Shown: one piece after another, positions 32,957 to 41,445 of the stretch | Position numbering within the stretch: position 1 is the stretch's first letter | How the letters are laid out: the number at the start of each line of letters is the position of its first letter | NCBI GenBank assembly: GCA_964549505.1 | Contig: CAZJVD010000013.1 | Coordinates: forward strand, 1-64,000 | Length of the DNA: 64,000 nucleotides | Source: CAZJVD01 sp964549505 | Lineage (GTDB): Bacteria > Bdellovibrionota > UBA1018 > CAZJVD01 | Direction of reading: 5' to 3' | Made by a program: the position numbers and the translations under genes | Notes under the pieces: generated by a model | Seen by the model: the letters and a program-made list of their open reading frames with translations, nothing else | Told to the model about the DNA's origin: nothing | Database searches by the model: none

Positions 32957-34218
32957 AACCGCTTCGCCTGGAACTCGCTGAGAAGATCCATGCCCATCGC
33001 GATCAAGTAAAGACTTGGTTTCAAGCACAAATCCGCCTCAACACACCGCCGTTTTATTCTTCGATCGACCTGCGTAACGCCGGTTTTAAGATTGGTCCCG
33101 TCGACTGCAACCTATTTCCAGCTGGTTGGAACAACGTGTGCGAGCAGGATCAGAACTCGATCCGCGGCCCTCTACTCAAGCAATTACCTCCAGGAACGAA
33201 GCGCATACTTTTCCTGCCCGAGCTGAACACGCGCAATCCCTTCTATCTCGAAAACGTTGCAAGCTTTGTGGGTTTTCTTGAAAAAGCAGGACTTGAGACA
33301 CGGATCGGCTGGCCGGACCCGTCTCAGACGCACGCCCTCGATCTCGTTTCTCAAAGCGGAAAGAAGTTTCGAGCGGAGCCCTTGGATTTTTCGGATCCCA
33401 CGGCGCTCAAGATCGGCGACTGGACTCCCGATGTCATTTTGTTGAATAACGACTTCTCCAGCGGCGAACCCACGTTTCTCAAAACAGTGCAGACGCCGAT
33501 TCTCCCGCCCTACTGGATGGGTTGGTATCGTCGGAAAAAAGGTGCGTTTTTCAAAGCCTATAACAACGCCGTAGCTGATTTTTGCAAGATGATCGCCATG
33601 GATCCTTGGCCGATCTCGATCGATACGGTTGAAGTCGCGCCCGTTAACTTCAATGAATCGCAAGGACTTGAGAGCGTCGCGCAGACTGTGGATACGATGC
33701 TCGCGAAAATGCGGGAACAGTATGCACAGCGTTCGATCGATCTCGAACCACAGGTTTTTGTAAAAAGTTATCGCGGCACGTATGGAATGGGTGTTCTCGT
33801 CGTCAAAAAAGGCGAGGACGTGCTGTCGCTGAACCGCCGCGAGAAGAACAAGATGTCCGTTGGCAAAAATCGTTTGGCGATCGATGGCGTGATCGTCCAA
33901 GAAGCGATTCCGACCGACACAAAGTTCGAAGAACGCGCCGCCGAACCTGTTATTTATCTTTTAGGATGTGAGCTCGTAGGCGGATTTTTACGCACGCATC
34001 GCGATCGCGGTACGGTCGCAAACCTCAACTCCGAGGGAATGATTTTAGAGAAGCTCTGTATGTCGGCACTCGAGTCAGAACTACAGAAAGGAATCGACCC
34101 TCAGCATCCCCAGCATGACATGCTTCTTAAGCTCGTCGTGGGATCGATTGCGCGACTTTCATCATTAGCCGCTGGGATCGAAATCGCGGCCTCGCGGTCG
34201 CAAACGCGGGTGTCTTAG
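32953..34218 (+). CDS. gshA: glutamate-cysteine ligase (ATP-grasp-like, proteobacterial GshA_ferroox type)
   Basis: 421 residues. Ligates glutamate and cysteine with ATP to gamma-glutamylcysteine, the first step in glutathione synthesis. The type found in Acidithiobacillus-like and Bdellovibrio-like bacteria is recognised from DLRNAGFKIGPVDCNLFPAG, GWNNVC, ILLNNDFSSGEP, GWYRRKKGAFF, and KSYRGTYGMGVLVVKKGED. These are unlike E. coli GshA. It overlaps the TPR gene start-to-stop by 4 bases and precedes cbs by 27 bases. No gshB is in the window. Confidence 0.88.
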   Translation: MKPLRLELAEKIHAHRDQVKTWFQAQIRLNTPPFYSSIDLRNAGFKIGPVDCNLFPAGWNNVCEQDQNSIRGPLLKQLPPGTKRILFLPELNTRNPFYLENVASFVGFLEKAGLETRIGWPDPSQTHALDLVSQSGKKFRAEPLDFSDPTALKIGDWTPDVILLNNDFSSGEPTFLKTVQTPILPPYWMGWYRRKKGAFFKAYNNAVADFCKMIAMDPWPISIDTVEVAPVNFNESQGLESVAQTVDTMLAKMREQYAQRSIDLEPQVFVKSYRGTYGMGVLVVKKGEDVLSLNRREKNKMSVGKNRLAIDGVIVQEAIPTDTKFEERAAEPVIYLLGCELVGGFLRTHRDRGTVANLNSEGMILEKLCMSALESELQKGIDPQHPQHDMLLKLVVGSIARLSSLAAGIEIAASRSQTRVS

Positions 34219-34245
34219 CTCAGTTTCTCGTGTATATTTCTTGCC

Positions 34246-35631
34246 ATGCAGGTATTCAACAATGTCATCGAAACCATCGGAAACACTCCGATCGTTAAGC
34301 TCGGCAAACTCGCTAACGGCCTCGGAGCCAACCTTTACTGCAAGCTCGAGTATCTGAATCCAGGCGGATCCATCAAAGACCGCATTGGATACTGGATGAT
34401 TGAGGACGCCGAAAAGCGCGGCGCTCTGAAACCGGGCGGCACCATCGTTGAATGCACGAGCGGTAACACCGGTTTTGGATTGGCTATCGCGGCAGCGATC
34501 AAAGGTTACAAATGTGTTTTCGTTTTGCCCGATAAAATGTCGGATGAGAAAATCAAAGCCCTTCGTGCGTTCGGCGCACGCGTCGTGGTCACACCGACCG
34601 CGGTCGAAGCCGACGATCCGCGCAGTTATTATTCGACAGCACGACGAATCGCACAGGAAACGCCCAACTCCGTGCACTTGCACCAATACAACAACCTCGC
34701 CAATCGCGAATGTCATTACAAAATGACAGGACCAGAAATCCTGCGGCAAATGCCTCAAATCGACGTTTTGGTCGCGGGCATTGGAACCGGCGGAACCATT
34801 TGTGGAGTCGCAAAGTTTCTAAAAGAGAAAAAACCGAGCGTCCAAGTGATTGCGGTCGATCCCATGGGCTCGCTCGTCTATGAGTATTTTAAAACTGGAA
34901 AGATGGGTCCGACTCATCCCTATGTCGTCGAAGGCATTGGCGAGGACTTCATCCCCGACAACTACGACATGAGCGTGATCGACGACATCGTGCAGGTGAA
35001 CGACAAAGAGTCTCACCTCATGACTCGTGAACTGTTGGCGAAAGAAGGCATCTATGCGGGGACTTCGACCGGAGCAGCCGCAGCAGGCATGCTCAAATGG
35101 GTTCGCTCGCAAGGCGCAAAACTGGCAGGCAAGAATGTTCTGACCATCGCCGTCGACAGTGGCGGTCGTTACTTGTCGAAAGTTTACGATGACGAATGGA
35201 TGCGGGAAAAAGGCTACTTCGAAACGCCTGCGATGGGAACCGTGGCCGACCTTCTTGCCGCGCGCGGACCCGCGACGGCACTCATCACTGTGAAACCCAG
35301 CGACAAGGTCAAAGCGGTGATTGATCTCATGAACGACAAAGGCATCAGCCAAGTTCCGATTGTTGACGAACGTGGCTGGGTCAAAGGTATCGCGACTGAG
35401 AAGACGCTACTTGGAAAGCTCTACTCCGGTAAACTGGCACCGTCGAATACGGTCGACACCGCTCTCGATTCGTCGATGGAGTTTGTCCGACTCGAAGATC
35501 CGATTGAACGCGTTTCAAAAATGATGACAGAAGGAAAAGTTCCGTTGGTCGCCGACCCTAAACAAGACGGGAAGCTATTGGCGATCATCACGAACATCGA
35601 CTTACTCAAGTTTCTAGGGGGACGTGCTTGA
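34246..35631 (+). CDS. cbs: cystathionine beta-synthase
   Basis: 461 residues. Fold-type II PLP enzyme that condenses homocysteine and serine to cystathionine. The catalytic lysine is in GGSIKDRIGYW (about residue 42), PLP phosphate loop ECTSGNTGFGLAIAA, and GIGTGGTICGVAKFL. The C-terminal part (about 335-461) is a CBS domain pair, with SDKVKAVIDLMNDKGISQVP and RLEDPIERVSKMM, the likely place for regulatory ligand binding. There is no heme domain. It lies 27 bases after gshA, and its TGA overlaps the TTG start of the following gene. Confidence 0.93.
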   Translation: MQVFNNVIETIGNTPIVKLGKLANGLGANLYCKLEYLNPGGSIKDRIGYWMIEDAEKRGALKPGGTIVECTSGNTGFGLAIAAAIKGYKCVFVLPDKMSDEKIKALRAFGARVVVTPTAVEADDPRSYYSTARRIAQETPNSVHLHQYNNLANRECHYKMTGPEILRQMPQIDVLVAGIGTGGTICGVAKFLKEKKPSVQVIAVDPMGSLVYEYFKTGKMGPTHPYVVEGIGEDFIPDNYDMSVIDDIVQVNDKESHLMTRELLAKEGIYAGTSTGAAAAGMLKWVRSQGAKLAGKNVLTIAVDSGGRYLSKVYDDEWMREKGYFETPAMGTVADLLAARGPATALITVKPSDKVKAVIDLMNDKGISQVPIVDERGWVKGIATEKTLLGKLYSGKLAPSNTVDTALDSSMEFVRLEDPIERVSKMMTEGKVPLVADPKQDGKLLAIITNIDLLKFLGGRA

Positions 35632-36779
35632 ATACGGAAACGATGGGATTTGGGACACGCGCGATTCACGCCGGGCAACCGCCTGAGAGCACAACCGGCG
35701 CGGTGATGACGCCGATTTTTCAGACTAGCACCTTTGCGCAGAAGTCTCCGGGACAGCATCAAGGTTATGATTACTCTCGCGCCGGAAATCCTACGCGAAC
35801 CGCTTATGAGGCCTGTTTAGCGTCGCTTGAGAACGCGCGATTCGGGATGGCTTTTTCCTCGGGCTTAGCCGCCATCGATGCACTGTTACGACTCTTGAAA
35901 TCGGGTGATCATGTTCTGTGCTGTGACGATGTCTACGGCGGAACGTTTCGCTTGTTCACACGTGTTTTTTCGAAGTTTGGTTTGGACTTTAGTTTTGTCG
36001 ACATGACGGACCTCGGAAAGATCGAAGCTGCATTCAAACCCAGCACCAAGATGGTTTGGATCGAGTCGCCGACCAACCCGACGCTCAAGATCTGCGACAT
36101 CCGCGCCGTTACGGAGCTAGCGCGAAAAAAAGGCGCACTCAGTGCCGTTGATAACACCTTCATGAGTCCGTATTTTCAGCAGCCGATTCGCCTCGGCGCA
36201 GATCTATCCATGCACAGCGTGACCAAATACTTGAACGGCCACAGTGATGTCATTGGTGGTGCCATCATGACGGACCACAAAGCGCTCGCTGATGAACTTC
36301 ATTTTCTGCAGATGGCTGTCGGAGCCGTACCCGGACCCATGGATTGTTTTCTGGCTATGCGAGGAATCAAAACCCTTCATGTACGCATGGATCGCCATGC
36401 TGAGAATGCGATGGCGCTCGCCCATTTTCTAGAAAAACATCCGTCGATTGAACGCGTGGTGTATCCGGGGCTGGAAAGTCATCCCCAACACGCGCTCGCT
36501 AAAAAGCAGATGTCGGGCTTCGGCGGTATGATCACAGTTTTTGTGAGAGGCGGGCTCGAGAAAGCACGTACGGTCTTAGAGCGTGTTCGCGTGTTCACAC
36601 TGGCTGAGAGTCTCGGCGGCGTCGAGAGCTTGATCGAACACCCGGCCATCATGACTCATGCGAGTGTGCCGCCAGAAAATCGTAAGAAGCTTGGGATTCA
36701 TGACTCTTTGATTCGCCTGAGTGTCGGTATCGAAGAACTCGGCGATCTGAGAGCCGACCTTGAACAAGCGCTCGAGTGA
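35628..36779 (+). CDS. cystathionine gamma-lyase/gamma-synthase (Cys/Met metabolism PLP enzyme)
   Basis: 383 residues. Fold-type I PLP enzyme: YDYSRAGNPTR, SSGLAAIDALL, VDNTFMSPYFQQP and the lysine in SVTKYLNGHSDVIGG (about residue 200). The tail includes SLGGVESLIEHPAIMTHAS and LIRLSVGIE. Lyase and synthase look alike by these motifs; position right behind cbs favours gamma-lyase activity, giving cysteine from cystathionine. Start is TTG 35628, with AGGGGGA 6 bases ahead, overlapping the cbs stop by 4 bases. Confidence 0.88.
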   Translation: MNTETMGFGTRAIHAGQPPESTTGAVMTPIFQTSTFAQKSPGQHQGYDYSRAGNPTRTAYEACLASLENARFGMAFSSGLAAIDALLRLLKSGDHVLCCDDVYGGTFRLFTRVFSKFGLDFSFVDMTDLGKIEAAFKPSTKMVWIESPTNPTLKICDIRAVTELARKKGALSAVDNTFMSPYFQQPIRLGADLSMHSVTKYLNGHSDVIGGAIMTDHKALADELHFLQMAVGAVPGPMDCFLAMRGIKTLHVRMDRHAENAMALAHFLEKHPSIERVVYPGLESHPQHALAKKQMSGFGGMITVFVRGGLEKARTVLERVRVFTLAESLGGVESLIEHPAIMTHASVPPENRKKLGIHDSLIRLSVGIEELGDLRADLEQALE

Positions 36780-36788
36780 ACTACTGAG

Positions 36789-37319
36789 CTACTCGTCGCT
36801 TATTTCGTAGCAGACATCAACCGAGGCACCTGCGACCGAGATCGGCGATAACTCGTTATGGACTGAGCTATAGACCCATCCTGAATTGATATCTGAGTCG
36901 TTCGACTGAACGATGACCTTCCACGGTGCGCTGCTCATGTCGAGGCTGACGTCATAGAGTGATGTCACGTCAACGCGACTGTAGACCGTGCCGTTGATGA
37001 AATTCGCACCCACACGCACCCAGTAAGCGCCTATCTCGGCGTACGAAGCCGTGCTCGGAAGATCAAATTCCCAGCGTAGATCGGCAACCGAAAAGACATA
37101 GTGCGGGTTCTTGAGACTCACACAAGTCATTCCAGGCACAGACGAACCGTTCGAACCCGTGCTTGGACCGAGGAGATCGTCAGGCGTCGAGGCCGCCGGC
37201 TCTCCATTGATCATTCCAAAGAAAGGTTTCTCGTCATTGTAACAGCCCGAAAGTGACGCTGCGAGAAGAGCCCCGCCGATAAGAATTCGATAAGCCAACA
37301 AACGTTCCATACGCATCAT
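36789..37319 (-). CDS. lipoprotein, unknown
   Basis: 176 residues from ATG 37319, with GGAG 9 bases ahead. A lipobox LAASLSGC places Cys26. The following 45 residues are Ser/Gly/Pro-rich linker (STPDDLLGPSTGSNGSSVPG). Then a beta-sandwich-like domain with CVSLKNPHYVFSVADLRWEF and GAYWVRVGANFING, ending with VCYEISDE. Two cysteines (CVSL, VCYE) could form a disulfide. No family recognised. The 9-base gap to the convergent PLP enzyme gene leaves little space for a terminator. Confidence 0.62.
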   Translation of the reverse strand: MMRMERLLAYRILIGGALLAASLSGCYNDEKPFFGMINGEPAASTPDDLLGPSTGSNGSSVPGMTCVSLKNPHYVFSVADLRWEFDLPSTASYAEIGAYWVRVGANFINGTVYSRVDVTSLYDVSLDMSSAPWKVIVQSNDSDINSGWVYSSVHNELSPISVAGASVDVCYEISDE

Positions 37320-37546
37320 AAAACTAAACTCCAAACTCCCCTACCAAACCCACGCCGTGCCAGAGACACGGGTGCTTTCAGTAAGCAAAGCGACAAGTAG
37401 ATTTAATTAAAGATAGTGTCGCATTCATGACTCAAATGGTCAACAATCAAGGAGCTTTACCCCCCGGTCGAGACCCATCATAACTATTTGAAATTAAATG
37501 GATTTCAAGAACACCGCAGGGAACTGTTAAGCTACCTTTACGAAGG

Positions 37547-38683
37547 TCAAACAGCTTTGAGTTTCGGCGCCTTAGCAGCGATGTCGATGACCATCATGGA
37601 ACAATCCTGAGCAGGAATAGGGTCTTCGCGGTTGAGCTGACCCTTAAGCGCCATCATGATCTCATTGAGTACCTGGTCGGGTGTCGCCTTAAAACTCTTG
37701 GTGAGTTCCCGCTCCAGAACCACACGCCCCCCCAGACTCTCAACAACACCATCCGAGAATAGAGCAATCCGGTCACCCTGTTCGAGTACGATCCGCCGTT
37801 CGCGGGCGGGATGAGCGGGCTCGTTCGGGCCAAGGGCTTCGGACTGCAAAGGCAGGTCCTGCACAGTCTTCTTCGCGGCCTTCAGAAGGAGCGCGACCAT
37901 TTTACCTCGTCCGACGTAGCGAAAGATGTGGGTTCGCCGAGAGAAAACGGCATGAAAAACCTGAACGCTGTCCTGAGGCTTTAATGACCGAGCCAGCTCT
38001 TCGTGAACCAACCGGATCACCTCGCTCGTCGGTCGGGGCGAATCCGCAGCCAAGCGACTTGCGATACTCACAAGAACAGAGACCAGGGCGCTCGAAATCC
38101 CGTAACTCGAGCAATCGGTCATCCATACCGAAAGCTGTGACTTGTCTTTCGACTCGGCGAGATCAAAAAAATCACCCCCGGGCCTAAGGCCAGCGAGATA
38201 GCGCGAGCTTGCCTGAACACCTCGCATTTTTGGAAACCGTCGCTGCGAGAGCCGAAGCTGAATCGCCTCCATAATCTTAACATCGCCCTGAAGGCGTTCT
38301 CCGAGCCCGGAGGCGTGCTCTGCCAAACGGTCGATCTCCAGGAACGAGAGCGCGCGTTGAACCTGTCGGATCTTTCCAAGCACATCCATGGGTCGGATAG
38401 GAATCGTGAGAACATCGAGAACCGACGTGTCTGAAAACGCCAGATTCATCATCTCGGTTGCGTCGATGTCTTCTGGATACACAGGAAAAACCCACGCCCC
38501 CAAGGGTAGATGTGACGTCTCGAGAGGCCACTGATCCGTGAAAAGCACGTGCGTACTTGCGGTTTCGTCAATCGTGCGAACCCAGGCCACGTCGGCGACG
38601 GCGTGAGCTTCGATGATCATCTTAAGCTCGCGCGCCCAGAGCGCATTGCCGGTCCGATCGAGAATCGCGATTTTGAGATGCAT
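37547..38683 (-). CDS. SpoIIE-type PP2C phosphatase with degenerate receiver-like N-terminus
   Basis: 378 residues. The first 110 residues resemble a receiver domain (AILDRTGNALWAREL, HVLFTDQWPL) without the conserved phospho-acceptor pattern; a linker helix follows. The PP2C/SpoIIE phosphatase core runs from GGDFFDLAESK to LFSDGVVESLGG. The metal-binding motif that is usually D(V/A)(S/M)GHG reads DCSSYG here, lacking the GHG; the two other Asp motifs are kept. Such proteins antagonise anti-sigma factor or STAS partners. Start ATG overlaps the stop of the upstream barrel gene (TGATG). A gap of about 210 bases precedes the next gene at 37319. Confidence 0.75.
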   Translation of the reverse strand: MHLKIAILDRTGNALWARELKMIIEAHAVADVAWVRTIDETASTHVLFTDQWPLETSHLPLGAWVFPVYPEDIDATEMMNLAFSDTSVLDVLTIPIRPMDVLGKIRQVQRALSFLEIDRLAEHASGLGERLQGDVKIMEAIQLRLSQRRFPKMRGVQASSRYLAGLRPGGDFFDLAESKDKSQLSVWMTDCSSYGISSALVSVLVSIASRLAADSPRPTSEVIRLVHEELARSLKPQDSVQVFHAVFSRRTHIFRYVGRGKMVALLLKAAKKTVQDLPLQSEALGPNEPAHPARERRIVLEQGDRIALFSDGVVESLGGRVVLERELTKSFKATPDQVLNEIMMALKGQLNREDPIPAQDCSMMVIDIAAKAPKLKAV

Positions 38684-39798
38684 CAGAAGACCCTTGCTTG
38701 ATACTGCATCATGTATTTCAGATCGCGAAATCCATGATACGTCGATGTTGTTTCTTCACTGAAGACAGCTGCGCCAAATTCGGCCGTGGGACTTTTTAAA
38801 CCAAATCCAAAAGATGGATAACCGCTGCCGAAACCGGCACGCAAAAACAAACTATCTGCAAAAACAAACTCTGCCCCAAAGGCGGCACGCATAATGGGTG
38901 ACGTCGACGACCGATTGGTAAAATCGCGTGCAACGAATGAAAAATTAATATGCGACCGACCCGCAAACTTCACAATCATGTTGAAAGCCGCATCCAAGGT
39001 CATGGGTTCCGAATTCGGTGTGCCTTGATTGGTCGTACTTTGGGAGAGCGGCAGGAGTGAGAATCCATAGAAGCGTAGATTTCCAACATTGCGGGCAACC
39101 AGATTGAACTCAGGCAGAAACCGAAACGGAAGAATCACGGAGAATGCTACATTGTGCGAGAAACCGGATCCTTCGCGGGCATAGTGGGTGTAACCGATAT
39201 TGGGGTCGGTCGTGCGAATCGTCTGATCCGCAACTGTTTCGTGAACCCATTGAAGCGAGTAACCGAAACGCAAAATCCCTTGGGCCAGACTAAACCCCGT
39301 CCCAACGGCCGGGATCAACTGGTACTGGGTCCGGTAGTTGATCTCGTTTCCAACCTGCTGGGCTCCCTGCTCCCCCTGCAAAAGCAGTCCCATGGCAAAA
39401 CCGCGAAACGAAACGCTTGGAAAGTAATGGCCGCCCAACTTGGGATACTTGCCCGGGTTTTTTGCGAGTTCTGCTTGATAGTTTTGCAAGTTCGGAAACT
39501 GAAAGAAGTTGAGACCGTTCATTCCAAGAAAATGCGCGTTCATCTTGAGCGCAATATTCATGGGCTCGACTTCAAACTCGGGGCGGGACGCGATTTCGGC
39601 TGGATTGTAAAAGAGAGAACTCGGCCCGTCGTCAGCCAGACCAATAAAACTGTCCCCTAACCCGGCACCACGTGCAGACGTGTACCTGGATCCCGGAACG
39701 TAATCCTGTCGAGCAATTGATTTGGGTGTGAAGGCCAGAACCCCGAGCACGATCCCACATGCTCCTACGAGTCTGACCCAGGCCGGTCCCTGGCTCAT
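38683..39798 (-). CDS. outer-membrane beta-barrel protein (FadL/PorV-like)
   Basis: 371 residues from ATG 39798, with AGGGGG ahead. Signal peptide (VRLVGACGIVLGVLAFTPKSIA). The mature start RYTSARGAGLGDSFIGLADD followed by PSSLFYNPAE is the pattern of the OmpP1/FadL and PorV/UPF0164 barrels. The rest alternates hydrophobic and polar residues in strands with aromatic girdles (GLLLQGEQGAQQVG, FRFLPEFNLVARNVGNL). The last strand ends in aromatic F (YQARVF), as for Bam-folded barrels. It is the first gene of a two-gene unit with the phosphatase, and divergent from the HD-GYP gene. Confidence 0.8.
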   Translation of the reverse strand: MSQGPAWVRLVGACGIVLGVLAFTPKSIARQDYVPGSRYTSARGAGLGDSFIGLADDGPSSLFYNPAEIASRPEFEVEPMNIALKMNAHFLGMNGLNFFQFPNLQNYQAELAKNPGKYPKLGGHYFPSVSFRGFAMGLLLQGEQGAQQVGNEINYRTQYQLIPAVGTGFSLAQGILRFGYSLQWVHETVADQTIRTTDPNIGYTHYAREGSGFSHNVAFSVILPFRFLPEFNLVARNVGNLRFYGFSLLPLSQSTTNQGTPNSEPMTLDAAFNMIVKFAGRSHINFSFVARDFTNRSSTSPIMRAAFGAEFVFADSLFLRAGFGSGYPSFGFGLKSPTAEFGAAVFSEETTSTYHGFRDLKYMMQYQARVF

Positions 39799-39946
39799 AC
39801 ACCCCCTATCGGTTTTTCGACCCGGAAACTTAGGGGAAATGCAAAACCAAGCCGTTGATTTAACACGTGAATCAATAGCTACCGCGACATGGGTGGTAGG
39901 CAGAAACTGCTCAAGGACCGTCAATACCTAACCGATAAAGTAGCGC

Positions 39947-40615
39947 ATGGAACGAAAGAAGCCCAAGCACGAGGTTTCCATTATTCCTGATTGGGGCTTT
40001 GCCGTGGCCGAGACCCTGCTACGCGCTATTCGCGAAAAGGATCCGTACACCTTCGGACACTGCCGCCGTGTAGCTCACATGGCTGCCGAACTTGCGCGAG
40101 CCGCAGGCCTCAGCACTTACGAACAGAAAGTCATCGAAGCTGGAAGTCTGTTCCACGATCTGGGCAAGATGGGAATTCCTGATCAGGTGCTTCTCAAGCC
40201 AGGACGCCTGACGCTCGAAGAAGCTGAACTGATGCGCGCGCACCCTACAAAAAGCGTCGAAATCATCTCGCCGCTCGCTTCCATTCCGTTTTTCAAAGAC
40301 ACGATTCCAGGCGTTCAAGACCATCACGAACGGATCGACGGCTTAGGTTATCCGAATAAAATTCCTGGCGACAAAATACCACTCGCGGCGCGGATCATCG
40401 TCATCGCCGACACGTTCGACGCGATGACCTCGAACCGTCCCTACCGAAAAGCACTCTCTCAGGAGGTCGCGTTCAAGGAACTCAAGACTTTCTCGGGCCG
40501 ACAGTTCGACGCTCAGCTGGTCAAAATCTTCCTAGAATCGTATTCGAGCTGGAAACCCTACGGTGACGAGATCACCGATCAGTTCCTCCTGCCGTCTTAC
40601 CGTAAAGTCGCGTAA
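39947..40615 (+). CDS. HD-GYP domain protein (cyclic-di-GMP phosphodiesterase)
   Basis: 222 residues, nearly all HD-GYP domain. YTFGHCRRVAHMAAELAR, LFHDLGKMGIP near residue 68, HHERIDGLGYP near 125, and ADTFDAMTSNRPYRKAL fully match the active consensus, including the DGxGYP motif. It should linearise cyclic-di-GMP. It has no sensory or receiver domain, so control must come from expression or a partner. It lies 148 bases from the divergent barrel gene and upstream of a response regulator gene (134-base gap). Confidence 0.92.
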   Translation: MERKKPKHEVSIIPDWGFAVAETLLRAIREKDPYTFGHCRRVAHMAAELARAAGLSTYEQKVIEAGSLFHDLGKMGIPDQVLLKPGRLTLEEAELMRAHPTKSVEIISPLASIPFFKDTIPGVQDHHERIDGLGYPNKIPGDKIPLAARIIVIADTFDAMTSNRPYRKALSQEVAFKELKTFSGRQFDAQLVKIFLESYSSWKPYGDEITDQFLLPSYRKVA

Positions 40616-40749
40616 AGTGGCGCGGCGAGAAGTTTCCGGTTTCCTAATAAGAATCCCTAAAGTTATAATCCTAAAAGAAAGTTAAATGTTTCGTCAGTTT
40701 TTGACCAATTGCATCAGAAGTACGGCGACGCAGGACTTTCCACGAACAC

Positions 40750-41445
40750 ATGACGACAGCGACTACCCCCCCACGCCCTCGCATTCTCGTGATCGAAGAC
40801 AATCACGACACACGGCGTTTCCTTGAAGTGATGCTCGGAAAAGAGTTCGAGGTGATCTCCGCCGAAAATGGTGTGATCGGGATCGACTTCGCTCGCAACA
40901 AGACTCCTGATTTGATTCTGCTCGATATCATGCTCCCCATCCTGAGCGGGTATGACACCTGTAGTCTGCTCAAGAAAGATGAGCGGACGCGGCACATTCC
41001 TGTGATTTTTCTGTCCGCTAAGAACACCGTGACCGATATCACGCAGGGACTCACCACCGGCGCTGACGACTACATTCCGAAACCGTTCGACTACAAAGAA
41101 CTGCAAGCGCGCGTGAAAGCACGCCTTCGTAAGTCAGCGACGTCAACCAATCAGCCGATTCAAGTCGGCGACCTCAAGATTGATCCGGCAACACGCGAAG
41201 TCGTGTTTGGTGACAAGCCCATCAGTCTGACGTTGACCGAGTTCGATATCTTGAGATTTTTAGCTGCCCGCGCCGGCCAGGTCGTCACGCGCGACGAGAT
41301 TTTGGGTGAAGTCTGGAAAGAGTCCGAGAAAAAAACCAACGACCGAACGATCGATGTCCACGTTCGGGCGCTTCGGAAGAAGATTCCGGCTCTCACAAAA
41401 CATATTATTTCGATCTATGGCGTCGGTTATAAATACGAGAAGTAA
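40750..41445 (+). CDS. OmpR/PhoB-family response regulator
   Basis: 231 residues. Receiver domain with acidic pocket EDN and phospho-acceptor in LILLDIMLPILSGYD (about residue 57), then the switch Thr/Ser (FLSAKN) and Lys (PKPFDY). Winged-helix DNA-binding domain from about 135: LTLTEFDILRFLAARAGQVV, DRTIDVHVRALRKK, IISIYGVGYKYE. No histidine kinase gene is adjacent. A TATAAT at 40664-40669 may be its -10 element. The gene's last 29 bases contain the start of the TPR/barrel gene, so the two are coupled. Confidence 0.93.
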   Translation: MTTATTPPRPRILVIEDNHDTRRFLEVMLGKEFEVISAENGVIGIDFARNKTPDLILLDIMLPILSGYDTCSLLKKDERTRHIPVIFLSAKNTVTDITQGLTTGADDYIPKPFDYKELQARVKARLRKSATSTNQPIQVGDLKIDPATREVVFGDKPISLTLTEFDILRFLAARAGQVVTRDEILGEVWKESEKKTNDRTIDVHVRALRKKIPALTKHIISIYGVGYKYEK

